Source of the DNA: a virus
Length of the DNA: 64,000 bases
Reading direction: 5' to 3' (one strand)
IMG/VR virus record: IMGVR_UViG_3300030012_001865
Span: 30,286-94,285 of that record
The translations under genes and the position numbers were made by a program. The notes beneath the pieces are model-generated. The model was not told where the DNA came from. It worked only from the letters and a program-made list of their open reading frames with translations, and made no database searches. Positions 1 through 9,035 of this stretch are shown in pieces; the first letter of the stretch is position 1; each line of letters begins with the position of its first letter.

Positions 1-736
1 CTTCTTTAATTCTGTATACAGGAACACCTGCACCAGAAGTTTGACGAAGATACATACCTGCACTTAATTCGTGATCAGATGCAGATGCAACTACTTGATC
101 AGAACCACGAGTCCAAGTTAAAGTTGTAGAGTTAGCAGTATCTGCCTCACTAGTAGCTGCTGAGAAACGTTGAACTGCTATCTTAGCTCTGTTTTGACCA
201 ATTGTAGAACCGTCTGCAAAATCCATAGCTCCTATTTTTTGAACAATACCATTTGCAATTTCAATTTGACTTGCATCTGCGTCAGATACATACTCAAAGA
301 AATATTGATCTTTTTGTTCAGAATATAACTCGCTGTCATTAATAAAGTTTAATCGTAAAGTATAACGATTAGAGTTTATTGCGTCAATTGAGTTTCCAGT
401 ATTAACATCAGTGTACCCAATGTTAGAAATCTGCTCTGCCTCTGCAATAGCACCTGCACCATTTGAAGCATCACCATGCTCAACAACTGCGCCTTTTCTA
501 ATATCATCAAATTTGATAAAAGGAGAAGCTTTTAAAGAGCCATCAGTATTAAGTTGTACAACTCTAAATACATCACCTGTAGTTAAAGCTGTAGTGTTTG
601 CTAATAAACCAGATTCTAGTTCAATTGCAAACTCACTAGTGTCTGTAGTTGCAGCAGTTAAATCTGCTACAGTTTTAGACGAACCGTGAAAGAATTTTCC
701 GATAAATACATCGAAATTATGTCCGTAAATTGCCAT
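1..736 (-). CDS. Virion-type protein, C-terminus beyond the left window edge
   Basis: An open frame starts at the ATG on the complement of 734-736 and stays open to base 1, giving 245 codons without a stop, so the protein continues outside the window. The visible part starts MAIYGHNFDVFIGKFFHG and is rich in Thr, Ser, Ala, Asp and Asn with alternating hydrophobic residues, as in beta-rich phage structural proteins. No enzymatic motif is visible. It is the last visible member of the leftward head operon, 26 bases after the 178-residue gene, so a capsid-associated or tail protein is likely. The start is preceded by A/T-rich sequence and no Shine-Dalgarno site. The exact role is unknown. Confidence 0.75.
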   Translation of the reverse strand, partial: MAIYGHNFDVFIGKFFHGSSKTVADLTAATTDTSEFAIELESGLLANTTALTTGDVFRVVQLNTDGSLKASPFIKFDDIRKGAVVEHGDASNGAGAIAEAEQISNIGYTDVNTGNSIDAINSNRYTLRLNFINDSELYSEQKDQYFFEYVSDADASQIEIANGIVQKIGAMDFADGSTIGQNRAKIAVQRFSAATSEADTANSTTLTWTRGSDQVVASASDHELSAGMYLRQTSGAGVPVYRIKE

Positions 737-762
737 TTGTTTTCTATTTTAAAAATTAACTA

Positions 763-1299
763 TTAATTGTCTAATGTAATATCTGCTACATTAGTGCAGA
801 ATGCTTTCACAAACCATGAAGTACCATCAGATACTAGAGATACTCTATCTCCTTTCATAGCTGAAGTTGCGAAAGTAATCTTTGTATTTGCAGCCACACC
901 AGTGTCACCATCAGTAGCTGCAGCTTCGTGCTCAGAAGTAAAAACATGACCAAAGAAATCTTCCGACGCAGCAGCTTGAACAATAGTACAAGCAGTTGTT
1001 GAATTGTCTGATGTTAGAATGATTTCAAAGTTAAGTCCTTCTTCGCAAGAAGGTAAAGTAATATCAACTCCTGTAGGTCCCATAAGAATTATTTTACCAG
1101 AGTCACTTGATAGTAAAGTAGCGTCTGCAGTAACTGTTTTAGTTGCTACAACACCCATTCTACTAGCAGCAGTCTGACTAACATAATCCCCAACAAGATC
1201 ATTAAAATCTTGTACTCGAACTGGAGTGTTACCAACTAGTCCTCCTTTATTAAAAGAAGGAGCTACATTGGCATTCGTTATTTTTGCTGTTCTTGCCAT
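763..1299 (-). CDS. Small beta-rich virion protein (178 aa)
   Basis: The 178-residue product has a short basic N-terminus, a Gly/Val-rich middle and a C-terminal half with the pattern GDRVSLVSDGTSWFVKAF. That pattern is common in phage head-decoration and fibre proteins, where strands alternate with turns. There is no signal peptide, membrane segment or catalytic motif. It ends 26 bases before the partial virion gene and starts 1 base after the stop of the 257-residue gene, so it is co-transcribed with the capsid genes. A head-surface or head-fibre protein is a reasonable guess from composition and position, not from a recognised family. Confidence 0.7.
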   Translation of the reverse strand: MARTAKITNANVAPSFNKGGLVGNTPVRVQDFNDLVGDYVSQTAASRMGVVATKTVTADATLLSSDSGKIILMGPTGVDITLPSCEEGLNFEIILTSDNSTTACTIVQAAASEDFFGHVFTSEHEAAATDGDTGVAANTKITFATSAMKGDRVSLVSDGTSWFVKAFCTNVADITLDN

Positions 1300-1300
1300 T

Positions 1301-2074
1301 TTATTCTATTTCGTTAAGTTCTATTTTACTTGATTGGTATCTTGGTTGCTCTACATTTTCTAAAGCATCTAAGACAGCCATCCTTACAATCTCTCTATGT
1401 GTATGTTTAGCCAAATCACACTCTTGCCCAAGATCATCTCCTTGGGGAAGTTTTACAGCGTTAGCTGCTCGAATATATCTTATATTATAATCTTTTAATA
1501 CTACGTCTGGGTGATGTATCAGCTCTACTCGTTGTTGGCCCCCACCTTCACCTTCTGTAGTACCTCTATAATCTAATCTATACACAGTAGTAAGATCTGG
1601 TTTATTAAAAGGATCATTTATAACTTTATTGTATCTATCGTAAGTTAGAGGAGTTACATTTATAATACTTAAATTTTTATTATTAATGTTTTCGCTCTCA
1701 TAAATATTAGAAGCAACAATCCCTGTAAAACTAGGATGTTCTGCTATAACAAACTCAGATACCATGTGTCTATAATTTGCAGGTAAAGTTGCAAAGTTAC
1801 CGTTTGGTAAACTTCCATCATCTTCACCTAATTCGTCTGAAAGAACAACAATACGTTTATTCGTAATTAAATTACGAAGATCATCTCTACGTTTTGCGTC
1901 TTCTTCAAAACCTGTTCGATGTACATTAGCGCCATACATTCTTTTTGTAATAAATTTAGCAATTGCCATGTTAAGAAACATATCAACTTCTTCATCTAAA
2001 AACGAAGGAGCGTCAAAAGAATCTCCTTTGTCTAGCAATAATCTAAATTCTTCATGCATTTGCGCTACTGTCAT
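1301..2074 (-). CDS. Putative head-tail ring/adaptor protein (257 aa)
   Basis: The N-terminus (MTVAQMHEEFRLLLDKGDS, then a helix with FLDEEVDMFLNMAIAKFITKR) resembles the helical opening of crAss-like proteins annotated as structural or ring proteins. These begin with a 'terminal helix plus fully helical neck' layout, as phage neck adaptors do. A long central region is beta-rich. The gene sits immediately downstream of the 288-residue capsid-operon gene (1-base gap) and upstream of the 178-residue gene. The second candidate ring protein in this window lies at 61619-62518, and crAss-like necks use several stacked rings. The assignment comes from family resemblance and context; no catalytic residues are expected. 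Confidence 0.55.
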   Translation of the reverse strand: MTVAQMHEEFRLLLDKGDSFDAPSFLDEEVDMFLNMAIAKFITKRMYGANVHRTGFEEDAKRRDDLRNLITNKRIVVLSDELGEDDGSLPNGNFATLPANYRHMVSEFVIAEHPSFTGIVASNIYESENINNKNLSIINVTPLTYDRYNKVINDPFNKPDLTTVYRLDYRGTTEGEGGGQQRVELIHHPDVVLKDYNIRYIRAANAVKLPQGDDLGQECDLAKHTHREIVRMAVLDALENVEQPRYQSSKIELNEIE

Positions 2075-2075
2075 A

Positions 2076-2942
2076 CTACTTACTTATAGATAATTTTCCT
2101 TTTAAATCTAAATACACTTCCTGATTGTCAGGATTTTGTAAATATTCAATCGTCTGCTCAAGTGTATACCCTACAATATCTCCGCCAGGAAGTTGGTATT
2201 TAGTACCATTCTTAACAAGAACTCTAGATGATAAACAATCATCAATAAATGCTCTCATTTTAAATGTTGGGTCATCTACAGTATTTAAAAATTCTTGAGG
2301 ATTATCAGTTACAATTTTATCAAGTTGAGCCTCAACAAAATCTACAGAAGCATTTTCTCCTGCTCTTTTACCCATAACCTTAAGAACATCTTTCATTTCT
2401 GAAGTAGACATATTACTAAATACTTTGTAAGCTTTACGCTTAAGTTTAGATTTTTGGTTTTCTACTTTAGCTTCTTGCTCATCAGATGTCATTACATATT
2501 CTGCAAATGGTGTGTCAAAACGTTCCATTTCTGAATTAGCAACTCTCTGGTGAGCTTTTAAAACAAAGTATTTAACCTCATCTTCTGGATTGTTTAAATC
2601 TAAAACAACACCTTCTTTAGGTACATCAATTTTAAAAGTTGCCCAATAATCTCTATTGTACTTTGACAATGTACCTGGAGACATATGCATTTTAGTTTCA
2701 AGACGAACTTCGTCGTCTTCAGTCATTCCAGTATTAAGGATACCCGTGCCTTTTGCTGCCTGAACAGTTAAACGCTCAAAACATTTAGAGTAACGGAGGC
2801 TCCCGTCATGATCGTCGGGAAGCCATCCGTGTCTCTTTATAGGTTTAAGTGTAACCTTATCTTTTACAACACGTTCTTTCTTCACTGGTGCAGTCTCTAC
2901 TACTTCTGGAGTAGCTTCTTGTTTAACTACTTTTTTTGCCAT
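2076..2942 (-). CDS. Capsid-operon protein of unknown role (288 aa)
   Basis: The first 35 residues are Lys/Glu/Val-rich and probably disordered. The rest is mixed helix and strand, with a charged helical middle around residues 145-200 and the C-terminal end YLDLKGKLSISK. It lies directly downstream of the major capsid gene with a 35-base spacer, a position often filled by auxiliary capsid or neck proteins in crAss-like phages. I do not recognise a named domain. The Lys-rich N-terminus could contact DNA or the inner capsid surface, but this is speculation. The start at the complement of 2940-2942 is followed by AAAAAAGTAG and preceded by A/T-rich sequence, consistent with the neighbours. Confidence 0.6.
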   Translation of the reverse strand: MAKKVVKQEATPEVVETAPVKKERVVKDKVTLKPIKRHGWLPDDHDGSLRYSKCFERLTVQAAKGTGILNTGMTEDDEVRLETKMHMSPGTLSKYNRDYWATFKIDVPKEGVVLDLNNPEDEVKYFVLKAHQRVANSEMERFDTPFAEYVMTSDEQEAKVENQKSKLKRKAYKVFSNMSTSEMKDVLKVMGKRAGENASVDFVEAQLDKIVTDNPQEFLNTVDDPTFKMRAFIDDCLSSRVLVKNGTKYQLPGGDIVGYTLEQTIEYLQNPDNQEVYLDLKGKLSISK

Positions 2943-2977
2943 CTTCTTTTGTGTTTATATTAATTTATTTTATTCCA

Positions 2978-4429
2978 TTATACTGCAGAAGAGTAAATCA
3001 ATTCAGCACAAGACATTGGGTTCTGAATAAGAACACCTTGTTGAGCTTGAGCAAATAATTGGTAACCATCTACAGGAGACGAAGAACCTGATGAGAACGA
3101 AGTGTTAGGTCCTAACGGTGAAGTTGAACCAGCAACGTGCCACATTAATTCTTTACGTCCTTTAGGATATACTCGTCGGATATTGTTTTCTCCACCAGAA
3201 GTACCCATGTTAAGGATAGTGTATCGGTAAGACTCAGTGTATCCACCTTTTGGATGTGGTACACGGTTACGGATTTCATCATCATACAATGGTAAGTGAA
3301 CTAGAGTAAACTTGATACCTTGTGGTCCCATGTATTCTCTGTACTGACCTTGGAATGATAAGTTTTGTCCTGAACCACCAATACGCTTAGAGTCTAATGG
3401 TTGGAATCTTGCAGCGTGGTTTTCAAGAGCTCTGTGGAATTGTACCATACCTCTTTCACCTGTAAACGCTACAAAGTGACGTTGATCTTCTGGAAGTAAG
3501 TTAATTGATAAGTTCAATAAAACATCTTCTAAATAATCAATTGTAAAGTCTGTATAGTGGAACTTGTAAGATGGAGAAATTTGCTCACGTAAACCTGCAC
3601 CTTCAACAATAGCAGATCCAGAAGCACCCATCATATCATAAGTACCATTAACTTGTTTGTTAGACTTAGAGAACCAAAGCATACGCTCTTTCTCTTTCAT
3701 CCACTGACACATGAATTCGTATTCAGCATACTGAGTCCAGATCTTTGTAGTCTTATTAGATTTAGGATCCATCATCTCAATAACTAAAGGACGTTGGTGC
3801 ATGTTACCAGGAATAGTGTAAGTCTTAGATAAGAAAGACATTGCATTACGCATTTTGAATGGAGAACTGTAATGAGTTTCACCGTAAGTTCTATTCAAAG
3901 TTCTTTCTTGTGGAGAGTATTCTTTACTTGCACGTGCTCCAGCAGAAATTAAACTTGGAGGAATAAAATCTGCAGCATTTGAAGTCATCAAAGAACAAGG
4001 GTATACATAAATAGACCCTTCCATGTAAGGCTCTTGCATTACACGAACAGAAGTTTCACCGTCATCTAAAACTAGTTTATCAGACATAGCGAAATATTTT
4101 TCTGCCATTCTAATGTTTACGATAGCTCCGTATTGTCCAGGTTTAGCAGAAAGTCCGCCTCCACTATAACCTTGTATAACAACTGCTTTTTCGTCGTCCC
4201 CTTTTAGGTACCACTCAAAATCGTTGTCTGTGTCAAGCTCTTGCTCTCCACCACCTACAGATAGGAAGTAATCCATACCTGCATACTGATTCATACCGAA
4301 TACTCTACTGATGATATTAGATACCAAAGTAGGCTCGGCAGCGAATACGCTTCCTAGGTGGTTCTCAGTTGTTAAGCCAGACCAGCTCTTAGGAGCGTAC
4401 AATTGTAATGAACTAATTGTGTTTGCCAT
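2978..4429 (-). CDS. Major capsid protein, crAss-like HK97 fold
   Basis: This 483-residue protein forms the icosahedral shell. The opening (MANTISSLQLYAPKSWSGLT) and the later stretches with ENHLGSVFAAEPTLVSN, the YLKGDD segment and a C-terminal region ending SCAELIYSSAV match the general pattern of crAss-like major capsid proteins of about 490 residues. The order portal, scaffold, capsid (leftward here) is the classical tailed-phage order and supports the call. There is no N-terminal prohead protease delta-domain, consistent with a separate scaffold encoded just upstream. Codon choice and the lack of a Shine-Dalgarno site match the neighbours. It is probably transcribed from the promoter at 5647-5677 together with the scaffold gene. 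Confidence 0.88.
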   Translation of the reverse strand: MANTISSLQLYAPKSWSGLTTENHLGSVFAAEPTLVSNIISRVFGMNQYAGMDYFLSVGGGEQELDTDNDFEWYLKGDDEKAVVIQGYSGGGLSAKPGQYGAIVNIRMAEKYFAMSDKLVLDDGETSVRVMQEPYMEGSIYVYPCSLMTSNAADFIPPSLISAGARASKEYSPQERTLNRTYGETHYSSPFKMRNAMSFLSKTYTIPGNMHQRPLVIEMMDPKSNKTTKIWTQYAEYEFMCQWMKEKERMLWFSKSNKQVNGTYDMMGASGSAIVEGAGLREQISPSYKFHYTDFTIDYLEDVLLNLSINLLPEDQRHFVAFTGERGMVQFHRALENHAARFQPLDSKRIGGSGQNLSFQGQYREYMGPQGIKFTLVHLPLYDDEIRNRVPHPKGGYTESYRYTILNMGTSGGENNIRRVYPKGRKELMWHVAGSTSPLGPNTSFSSGSSSPVDGYQLFAQAQQGVLIQNPMSCAELIYSSAV

Positions 4430-4473
4430 TTTTAATTAATTTAATTATTACTTGTTGTTTATATAAATAGCTC

Positions 4474-5625
4474 CTATCGTAGAGATTTTCTCATAGTGTC
4501 AAAATTAACAGCTTTAGAGGTACCTCTACTTGGTCTGGAACCAGTTTTTTTCGTACTCTTAATTGCGTTGGCCAACTTCCGTGTTGATTTAGTTGTTGAC
4601 TGACGTTCAAATGCTGAAAAATCCCACTTAAGGACTGTTGCTAAATATGCTATTTTTAAGTCAAACTCAGGATCTTTTTCTCTCATTCTCATGATTTCAT
4701 TTTTTCCGTTCTTATCTAACTTAGTTATACCTTTGTATAAATTATCTTTATCTTTTGGTGATAATTTAAACCCAGGTAAAATTTCTTCTTTTTTTCCTAT
4801 ATGATCTTTAAGATCTCCTAACCACTGTTCGTGTGCTTGGATTCTTTGTTTTTGCTCTTCTTTCTGCTGCTTAATAAGATTAGCTTTTTCTGCTTTTTGT
4901 ATCTCTTTTAAAGATGCTAAAGCTTCTTCTGCCTCTTCTTTTAATACACCAGAATCTTCGTAACGATTTAACTTACGTGTAATTCGTTCTTCAGACCAAC
5001 CGCTTTTAACTAGTAAATCTCTTACTAGCATTTTTTGTAGAGATAAATTATCTTCTAAACTTTCTTCTGCAATTGTAGCATATGACTGCTCACTAGCGCT
5101 TGCATTAATTAGATCATATATATTTACACCTGCTTCATAATTATCTAAAAGATATTTAATCTCTTCAGGCATGTTTTCTTTATATTCAGTTACTTTAGAA
5201 TCAATAGTATCTTGTACTTTGTTTAGTAACCAATCTTCAGAATCTTCAAACTCTTCATCGTTAAAATCAATTAAGCCCTGATCTCTTTGCATTTCTGCAA
5301 ATACTCGAAGTGGGTTATCACCTTCTTCTTCAACAGATTCTTCAGTTTCGCTTGCTTCAGTTGTTTCTGAAACTTGCTCCGCTGTATCCTCTTCAGTATT
5401 TGATTCTTCAGGCTCATCAGTAGTTTGCGGTTCTTCAGTTCTTTCTGGCAGCTCATCAACCTCTTGTATCTTTAACTCTGGGTTAAAAATACCAGGCTCG
5501 TTTTCTTCAGTTTTAGTTTCTTCACCTTCAGCTTTTGGCTGCTCTTTCTTCTCTTCTGGACTCGTTGTTAGATTATCCAACACACTTAAGTCCAATCCAT
5601 CTAAAATGTTATCTTCTATTGCCAT
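4474..5625 (-). CDS. Putative scaffolding protein (383 aa)
   Basis: Residues 1-110 are extremely acidic and low in complexity (runs of Glu, Thr and Pro). A helical, coiled-coil-prone middle with KAEKANLIKQQKEEQKQRIQ follows, then a basic C-terminal tail (KSTKKTGSRPSRGTSKA). An acidic disordered part plus a helical part and a basic capsid-binding tail is typical of phage scaffolding proteins, and the position between portal and major capsid genes is the expected one. I use the ATG at 5623-5625 (MAIEDNILDG) rather than an upstream in-frame TTG at 5649, because the TTG lies inside the -7 element of the promoter at 5647-5677 and would precede the transcript start. Confidence 0.72.
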   Translation of the reverse strand: MAIEDNILDGLDLSVLDNLTTSPEEKKEQPKAEGEETKTEENEPGIFNPELKIQEVDELPERTEEPQTTDEPEESNTEEDTAEQVSETTEASETEESVEEEGDNPLRVFAEMQRDQGLIDFNDEEFEDSEDWLLNKVQDTIDSKVTEYKENMPEEIKYLLDNYEAGVNIYDLINASASEQSYATIAEESLEDNLSLQKMLVRDLLVKSGWSEERITRKLNRYEDSGVLKEEAEEALASLKEIQKAEKANLIKQQKEEQKQRIQAHEQWLGDLKDHIGKKEEILPGFKLSPKDKDNLYKGITKLDKNGKNEIMRMREKDPEFDLKIAYLATVLKWDFSAFERQSTTKSTRKLANAIKSTKKTGSRPSRGTSKAVNFDTMRKSLR

Positions 5626-5639
5626 AGAGTTTTGTTTAT

Positions 5640-5726
5640 TAAGTGACAAAAATAATTATTTTAATATTCTGTGCAATACCTTGTCACTTGAGTATTGCGT
5701 AAAAATTTTATTTTTTATAGCTAAAA
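5640..5726 (-). repeat. Copy 1 of a duplicated intergenic promoter cassette
   Basis: This spacer between portal and scaffold genes shares three blocks in the same order with 9036-9121. They are TTTTAGCTATAAA (13 identical bases, complement of 5714-5726), the TTGCACA-containing -33 region with an AATAnTAAAAT spacer, and TATTTTTGTC with a following TTAAT. The distance from the first block to the -33 box is 36 bases here and 35 in the other copy, so the two spacers look like duplicates rather than two chance promoters. Confidence 0.7.
5647..5677 (-). promoter_or_regulatory. Bacteroidota-type promoter upstream of scaffold and capsid genes
   Basis: On the minus strand the bases read ATTG (5677-5674), a 19-base spacer, then TATTTTTG (5654-5647). 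This matches the housekeeping consensus of Bacteroidota, TTTG-N19-TAnnTTTG, with one mismatch in the -33 box and an exact -7 box. Transcription would begin near 5640, leaving a leader of about 15 bases before the ATG at 5625. The same arrangement is found at 9043-9073. Confidence 0.75.
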
Positions 5727-5740
5727 TATAATTTTATAGA

Positions 5741-8179
5741 TTATACTTTTTTATTTTGTTTAGCTATTTTTGCTTTTTCTATTCTTTCTTTAGATGCTAA
5801 CTGCTCTTTTTCTAATTGCATTTTTTGTCTTTGCAGTTCACCATCTTGAGCTACTTTAGCTCTTTCAATATCTAGTTTAGCTAGATCCACACTATCTCTA
5901 ACACCATTGTCGTTCATATCTTGATCCACAGCTTTACCCATAAGATTCATTCTTGCAATCTGAACTTTGGTTTGATTATCTTCAGAGTTTCTTTGATCTT
6001 CACGATTCTCTTTCTCAATTTCTAATTGCAGCTTTTGTTGCTCTATTTGCTGCTGTTGTTGCATTTGCACTTCTTGCATTTGCAGTTGTTGTTGTTGAGT
6101 TTGTTGCGCTCGCTGCTGAGCTTCAGCTTCAGAACGTTTAAGATTTTGTCGTAAATCTGATATAGAGCTTGCATTATATATTTGTACCACATCTGATAAA
6201 GTCATTTGTTCGTTTTGTAGCGCAGCGTGCGTTAATTGTTTTAATGCTTCTATTGCCATATTATCTTTTGCAGAATTAGAAACAAACAATCCGTATTCAG
6301 ACTGTGCAAACTGATCTCCATTTAATTTAAAGAATACGTTAGCTAAATCGTCAGTCATGTAAGTTATGCGTTTAGAGTCTCCTTTGTATACATCTCTTGA
6401 TACATTTAACAAACTTTCTAAAACTCTAACTTTAGTTTGGTTATGAACTTCATACCATTTTTCTGTAATATGCGATGACTGAACAACAGCTCTTTCTGTA
6501 TTACCTACTAACTCAGATGTAGATATAGCACCCATTCTTTGCGGTGTAACACCTGATAAAGTATATATTTTTTGCTCTACAAAGTCTAAAAGCTGCACAT
6601 GTTGTTGGATATAATTACCAGTTTCCATATCTAACACTTTATTTTGTGTAGATATATTACCAGCAAGTTTACCAGTGGACTGTCCTTTTTTACCTTCGTT
6701 AAAAGAATCAACAAAACCAAACTTCATTGATTGTGCATAGTACATCCACTTTTCTACTTCCCATCCATCAGGAATTAGTGACAAATCTATTAATGATATT
6801 TTACCTTGGTTAGACGCTATAGCTAACTCTAACCTATACCACATAGTTATGTACATGTAAACCCAAGGCACTAATCTGTCCATCAAAGATACAGATTGTG
6901 AATTGTTTGCATTGTATATTGTTCCTACGTAACCAGAACTACACAAAGATAAATTATCCATGTGTCTAAATTGTTGAGGTCTAACTCTAATATTTATGTA
7001 AGTATTTTCTCCAATTTTGGTTCCTTCCCAATATTCGTTTACCCACATATACTCTATAGACTCACCAATACTTTCATTTATTTTGTAAGTTTCTCCTACA
7101 ATAGTTTCTTGCGGAAGACCTTGCTCATCAATATAAGTTAACTTGCCTATCTTACGCATAGATTTCCAAACTACTTTTGTAACACGTATGTTACCATCTT
7201 GATCATAGTAGTTAAAAATATTAGAGTCGTGATCTGTTCCTTCTCTATTCTCTATATAAAGTTTTTCCTGATTAGGAAAATTTAAAAGACTTTGACTATC
7301 TACAGAACCTCTGTGGCCTTGCTCTTTTTCTAATTTATCTATCTGAGCAGGGGTAAGATCTTCGTAAAAATTATCAATAACTGTATTAATAGACATAAAT
7401 GTATCTTCTACAATTACGTCTGCATTATCTACATAGTCTTCATTGTGAGGTAGTAGAACATAAAACTCTAAAGGATTAACTCTACGAACTGTAGGTTCGT
7501 TAGACACTTCTTCTATACAGTATATTTCTTCTCCTACTAGTAGTGCATCCTCCCACCCTTTTGCAAATTTTGTTTTTAATTTCTGCTCTCTTTCTAAATA
7601 ATTAAGAAGTTTGTTAGCAGTAGATTCATTCGTATCTTGAAAGTCGTAATCAAAATATTTCTGAACTCTTTTTAAATGCTCAGGTATACTAGCTTGTGCT
7701 TGCTGCATAAACTGTTGGGCCTCTTCTTGAGAAGTTGGTTGGCCCATAGATTGTAAAAACTGTTCTGTAGTTTGTTGTATTATAGTTTGAAATATACCTA
7801 CAACTTGTTTTTTCTTTTCCTCTTCTTTAGAAGATATAGATTCTTCATTAATAGATCTAACTACATAAGAAAAAGCTCTTTTAGCTTCTTCACCAAAAAG
7901 TAAATTGAATATAGGCGATACTACATCATAGTATTGCAAGGTAGCAGGAAGCTCTAGCGAACCACCTAACCCTAGAGGATCAGTTACATACTCTAGATCT
8001 TGCTTGTCAAACTTACCATTATAAAGATCGTAGTTCCGCTTTTTCTTAAAGCGAGAACTACGTCTTGTATTATCGTAAACACCTACTAAGCCTAATCCAG
8101 CTTCTATGCATTCTTCTCCCCACTTCTGAGTCTTTTTCCTCCGACTCAGTTTTTGTCTAGGAAAATCTAATCGAGGCAT
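5741..8179 (-). CDS. Portal protein, crAss-like (812 aa)
   Basis: This is the dodecameric DNA gate at the special capsid vertex. Length, position between TerL and the capsid genes, and general make-up fit crAss-like portals of about 800 residues: a basic N-terminus (KLSRRKKTQKWGEE), a long mixed central wing, a crown-like helical segment and a C-terminal tail. The C-terminal 130 residues are unusually rich in Gln and charged residues (about residues 675-810) and should form a long coiled coil or barrel projecting inward. The gene starts 9 bases after the stop of its upstream neighbour, the 129-residue beta protein. Its stop at 5741-5743 lies just upstream of promoter cassette copy 1. Confidence 0.85.
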   Translation of the reverse strand: MPRLDFPRQKLSRRKKTQKWGEECIEAGLGLVGVYDNTRRSSRFKKKRNYDLYNGKFDKQDLEYVTDPLGLGGSLELPATLQYYDVVSPIFNLLFGEEAKRAFSYVVRSINEESISSKEEEKKKQVVGIFQTIIQQTTEQFLQSMGQPTSQEEAQQFMQQAQASIPEHLKRVQKYFDYDFQDTNESTANKLLNYLEREQKLKTKFAKGWEDALLVGEEIYCIEEVSNEPTVRRVNPLEFYVLLPHNEDYVDNADVIVEDTFMSINTVIDNFYEDLTPAQIDKLEKEQGHRGSVDSQSLLNFPNQEKLYIENREGTDHDSNIFNYYDQDGNIRVTKVVWKSMRKIGKLTYIDEQGLPQETIVGETYKINESIGESIEYMWVNEYWEGTKIGENTYINIRVRPQQFRHMDNLSLCSSGYVGTIYNANNSQSVSLMDRLVPWVYMYITMWYRLELAIASNQGKISLIDLSLIPDGWEVEKWMYYAQSMKFGFVDSFNEGKKGQSTGKLAGNISTQNKVLDMETGNYIQQHVQLLDFVEQKIYTLSGVTPQRMGAISTSELVGNTERAVVQSSHITEKWYEVHNQTKVRVLESLLNVSRDVYKGDSKRITYMTDDLANVFFKLNGDQFAQSEYGLFVSNSAKDNMAIEALKQLTHAALQNEQMTLSDVVQIYNASSISDLRQNLKRSEAEAQQRAQQTQQQQLQMQEVQMQQQQQIEQQKLQLEIEKENREDQRNSEDNQTKVQIARMNLMGKAVDQDMNDNGVRDSVDLAKLDIERAKVAQDGELQRQKMQLEKEQLASKERIEKAKIAKQNKKV

Positions 8180-8188
8180 AAATTATTT

Positions 8189-8578
8189 TTAGTCTACTTC
8201 TAGTAATAAAAATTCTACTGTAGGAGTATTAGCTGATGATTTAACTTGTATTTTAGTATTATCTGCTGTTGGGTAAAAGAAAAATTCTCCTGGAGATAAA
8301 CGAGCAAAAATTTGATCCCCGTCATCTGCAAAGATTAAATCATCTGTTGCGTCTGTATTTTTTGCATATACATATGCTTTTTTACCACCATCTGTTGATC
8401 CTGCTAAAGCATTCACGTTTATATCATCGTAAGATGTACTAGTTACCATAGTAGTTAAACCCTGACGGTTATCACCATTAATAGTTAGTGCATCTGTAAC
8501 TGTTTTGTTTAAAGATATTGTATTAAACAAATCAGTACTAGATATACTGAAAGTTACGTTTAAAGTTGCGTTTGCCAT
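8189..8578 (-). CDS. Small beta-rich virion protein, paralogue A (129 aa)
   Basis: The N-terminus MANATLNVTFSISSTDLF and the C-terminus with LSPGEFFFYPTADN and EFLLLEVD match the neighbouring 136-residue protein (8597-9007) along the whole length, so the two are paralogues. The pattern of alternating hydrophobic and Thr/Ser residues predicts an all-beta fold without membrane or catalytic features. Its place between TerL and portal, and the resemblance to decoration or head-surface proteins, suggest a virion component. It lies 18 bases downstream of its paralogue and is presumably transcribed from the promoter at 9043-9073. The function is inferred only from context. Confidence 0.7.
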   Translation of the reverse strand: MANATLNVTFSISSTDLFNTISLNKTVTDALTINGDNRQGLTTMVTSTSYDDINVNALAGSTDGGKKAYVYAKNTDATDDLIFADDGDQIFARLSPGEFFFYPTADNTKIQVKSSANTPTVEFLLLEVD

Positions 8579-8596
8579 TTTGTTATAATTTTAAGA

Positions 8597-9007
8597 TTAA
8601 GCTGCTTTTTCCATTAATACATATTCAACTACAGGATTACCTGCAGCTGCTTCAATATCTATATCCTGCATATCAGAGATAGGCATAAACATAAACTCGC
8701 CAGGGCCTAAAACTGCAAACCAGTCACCTGCTCCTGAGTCTGTACCATGAGTTGCGCATAATCCAATTTTAACGTATTCACCAGATGTAACACTTAAATT
8801 ATGTAAAAATACATAAGCTAAATCATTTGTTCCATCTAAAGCTTTTAATGCTATATTATCTTCTGTTCCTGAGCCTGTAGTTACTAATCGGCCTACAAGC
8901 ATTTGATCTCCTGCAGGAGAGAGTGCGTCTGTTTCTGTGAAACTTAAAGTTTGCTTTGCAAACAAGTCTGTGCTAGAAAGAGACAGTGTTACATTTACTG
9001 TTGCCAT
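8597..9007 (-). CDS. Small beta-rich virion protein, paralogue B (136 aa)
   Basis: The product starts MATVNVTLSLSSTDLF and ends with LGPGEFMFMPISD and VEYVLMEKAA, closely parallel to the 129-residue neighbour. The shared scheme is a Thr/Ser-rich first strand, a TDAL-x-x-x-GD turn, a central variable loop, a PGEF-aromatic strand and a C-terminal strand. Conserved turns and variable loops are what surface-exposed decoration proteins usually show. It is the first gene after the promoter at 9043-9073, with about 30 bases of leader. A third, more distant beta-rich protein lies at 32917-33363. No enzymatic motif is present. Confidence 0.7.
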   Translation of the reverse strand: MATVNVTLSLSSTDLFAKQTLSFTETDALSPAGDQMLVGRLVTTGSGTEDNIALKALDGTNDLAYVFLHNLSVTSGEYVKIGLCATHGTDSGAGDWFAVLGPGEFMFMPISDMQDIDIEAAAGNPVVEYVLMEKAA

Positions 9008-9035
9008 ATTTATATTATTTTTAAAATTCGCGAAT

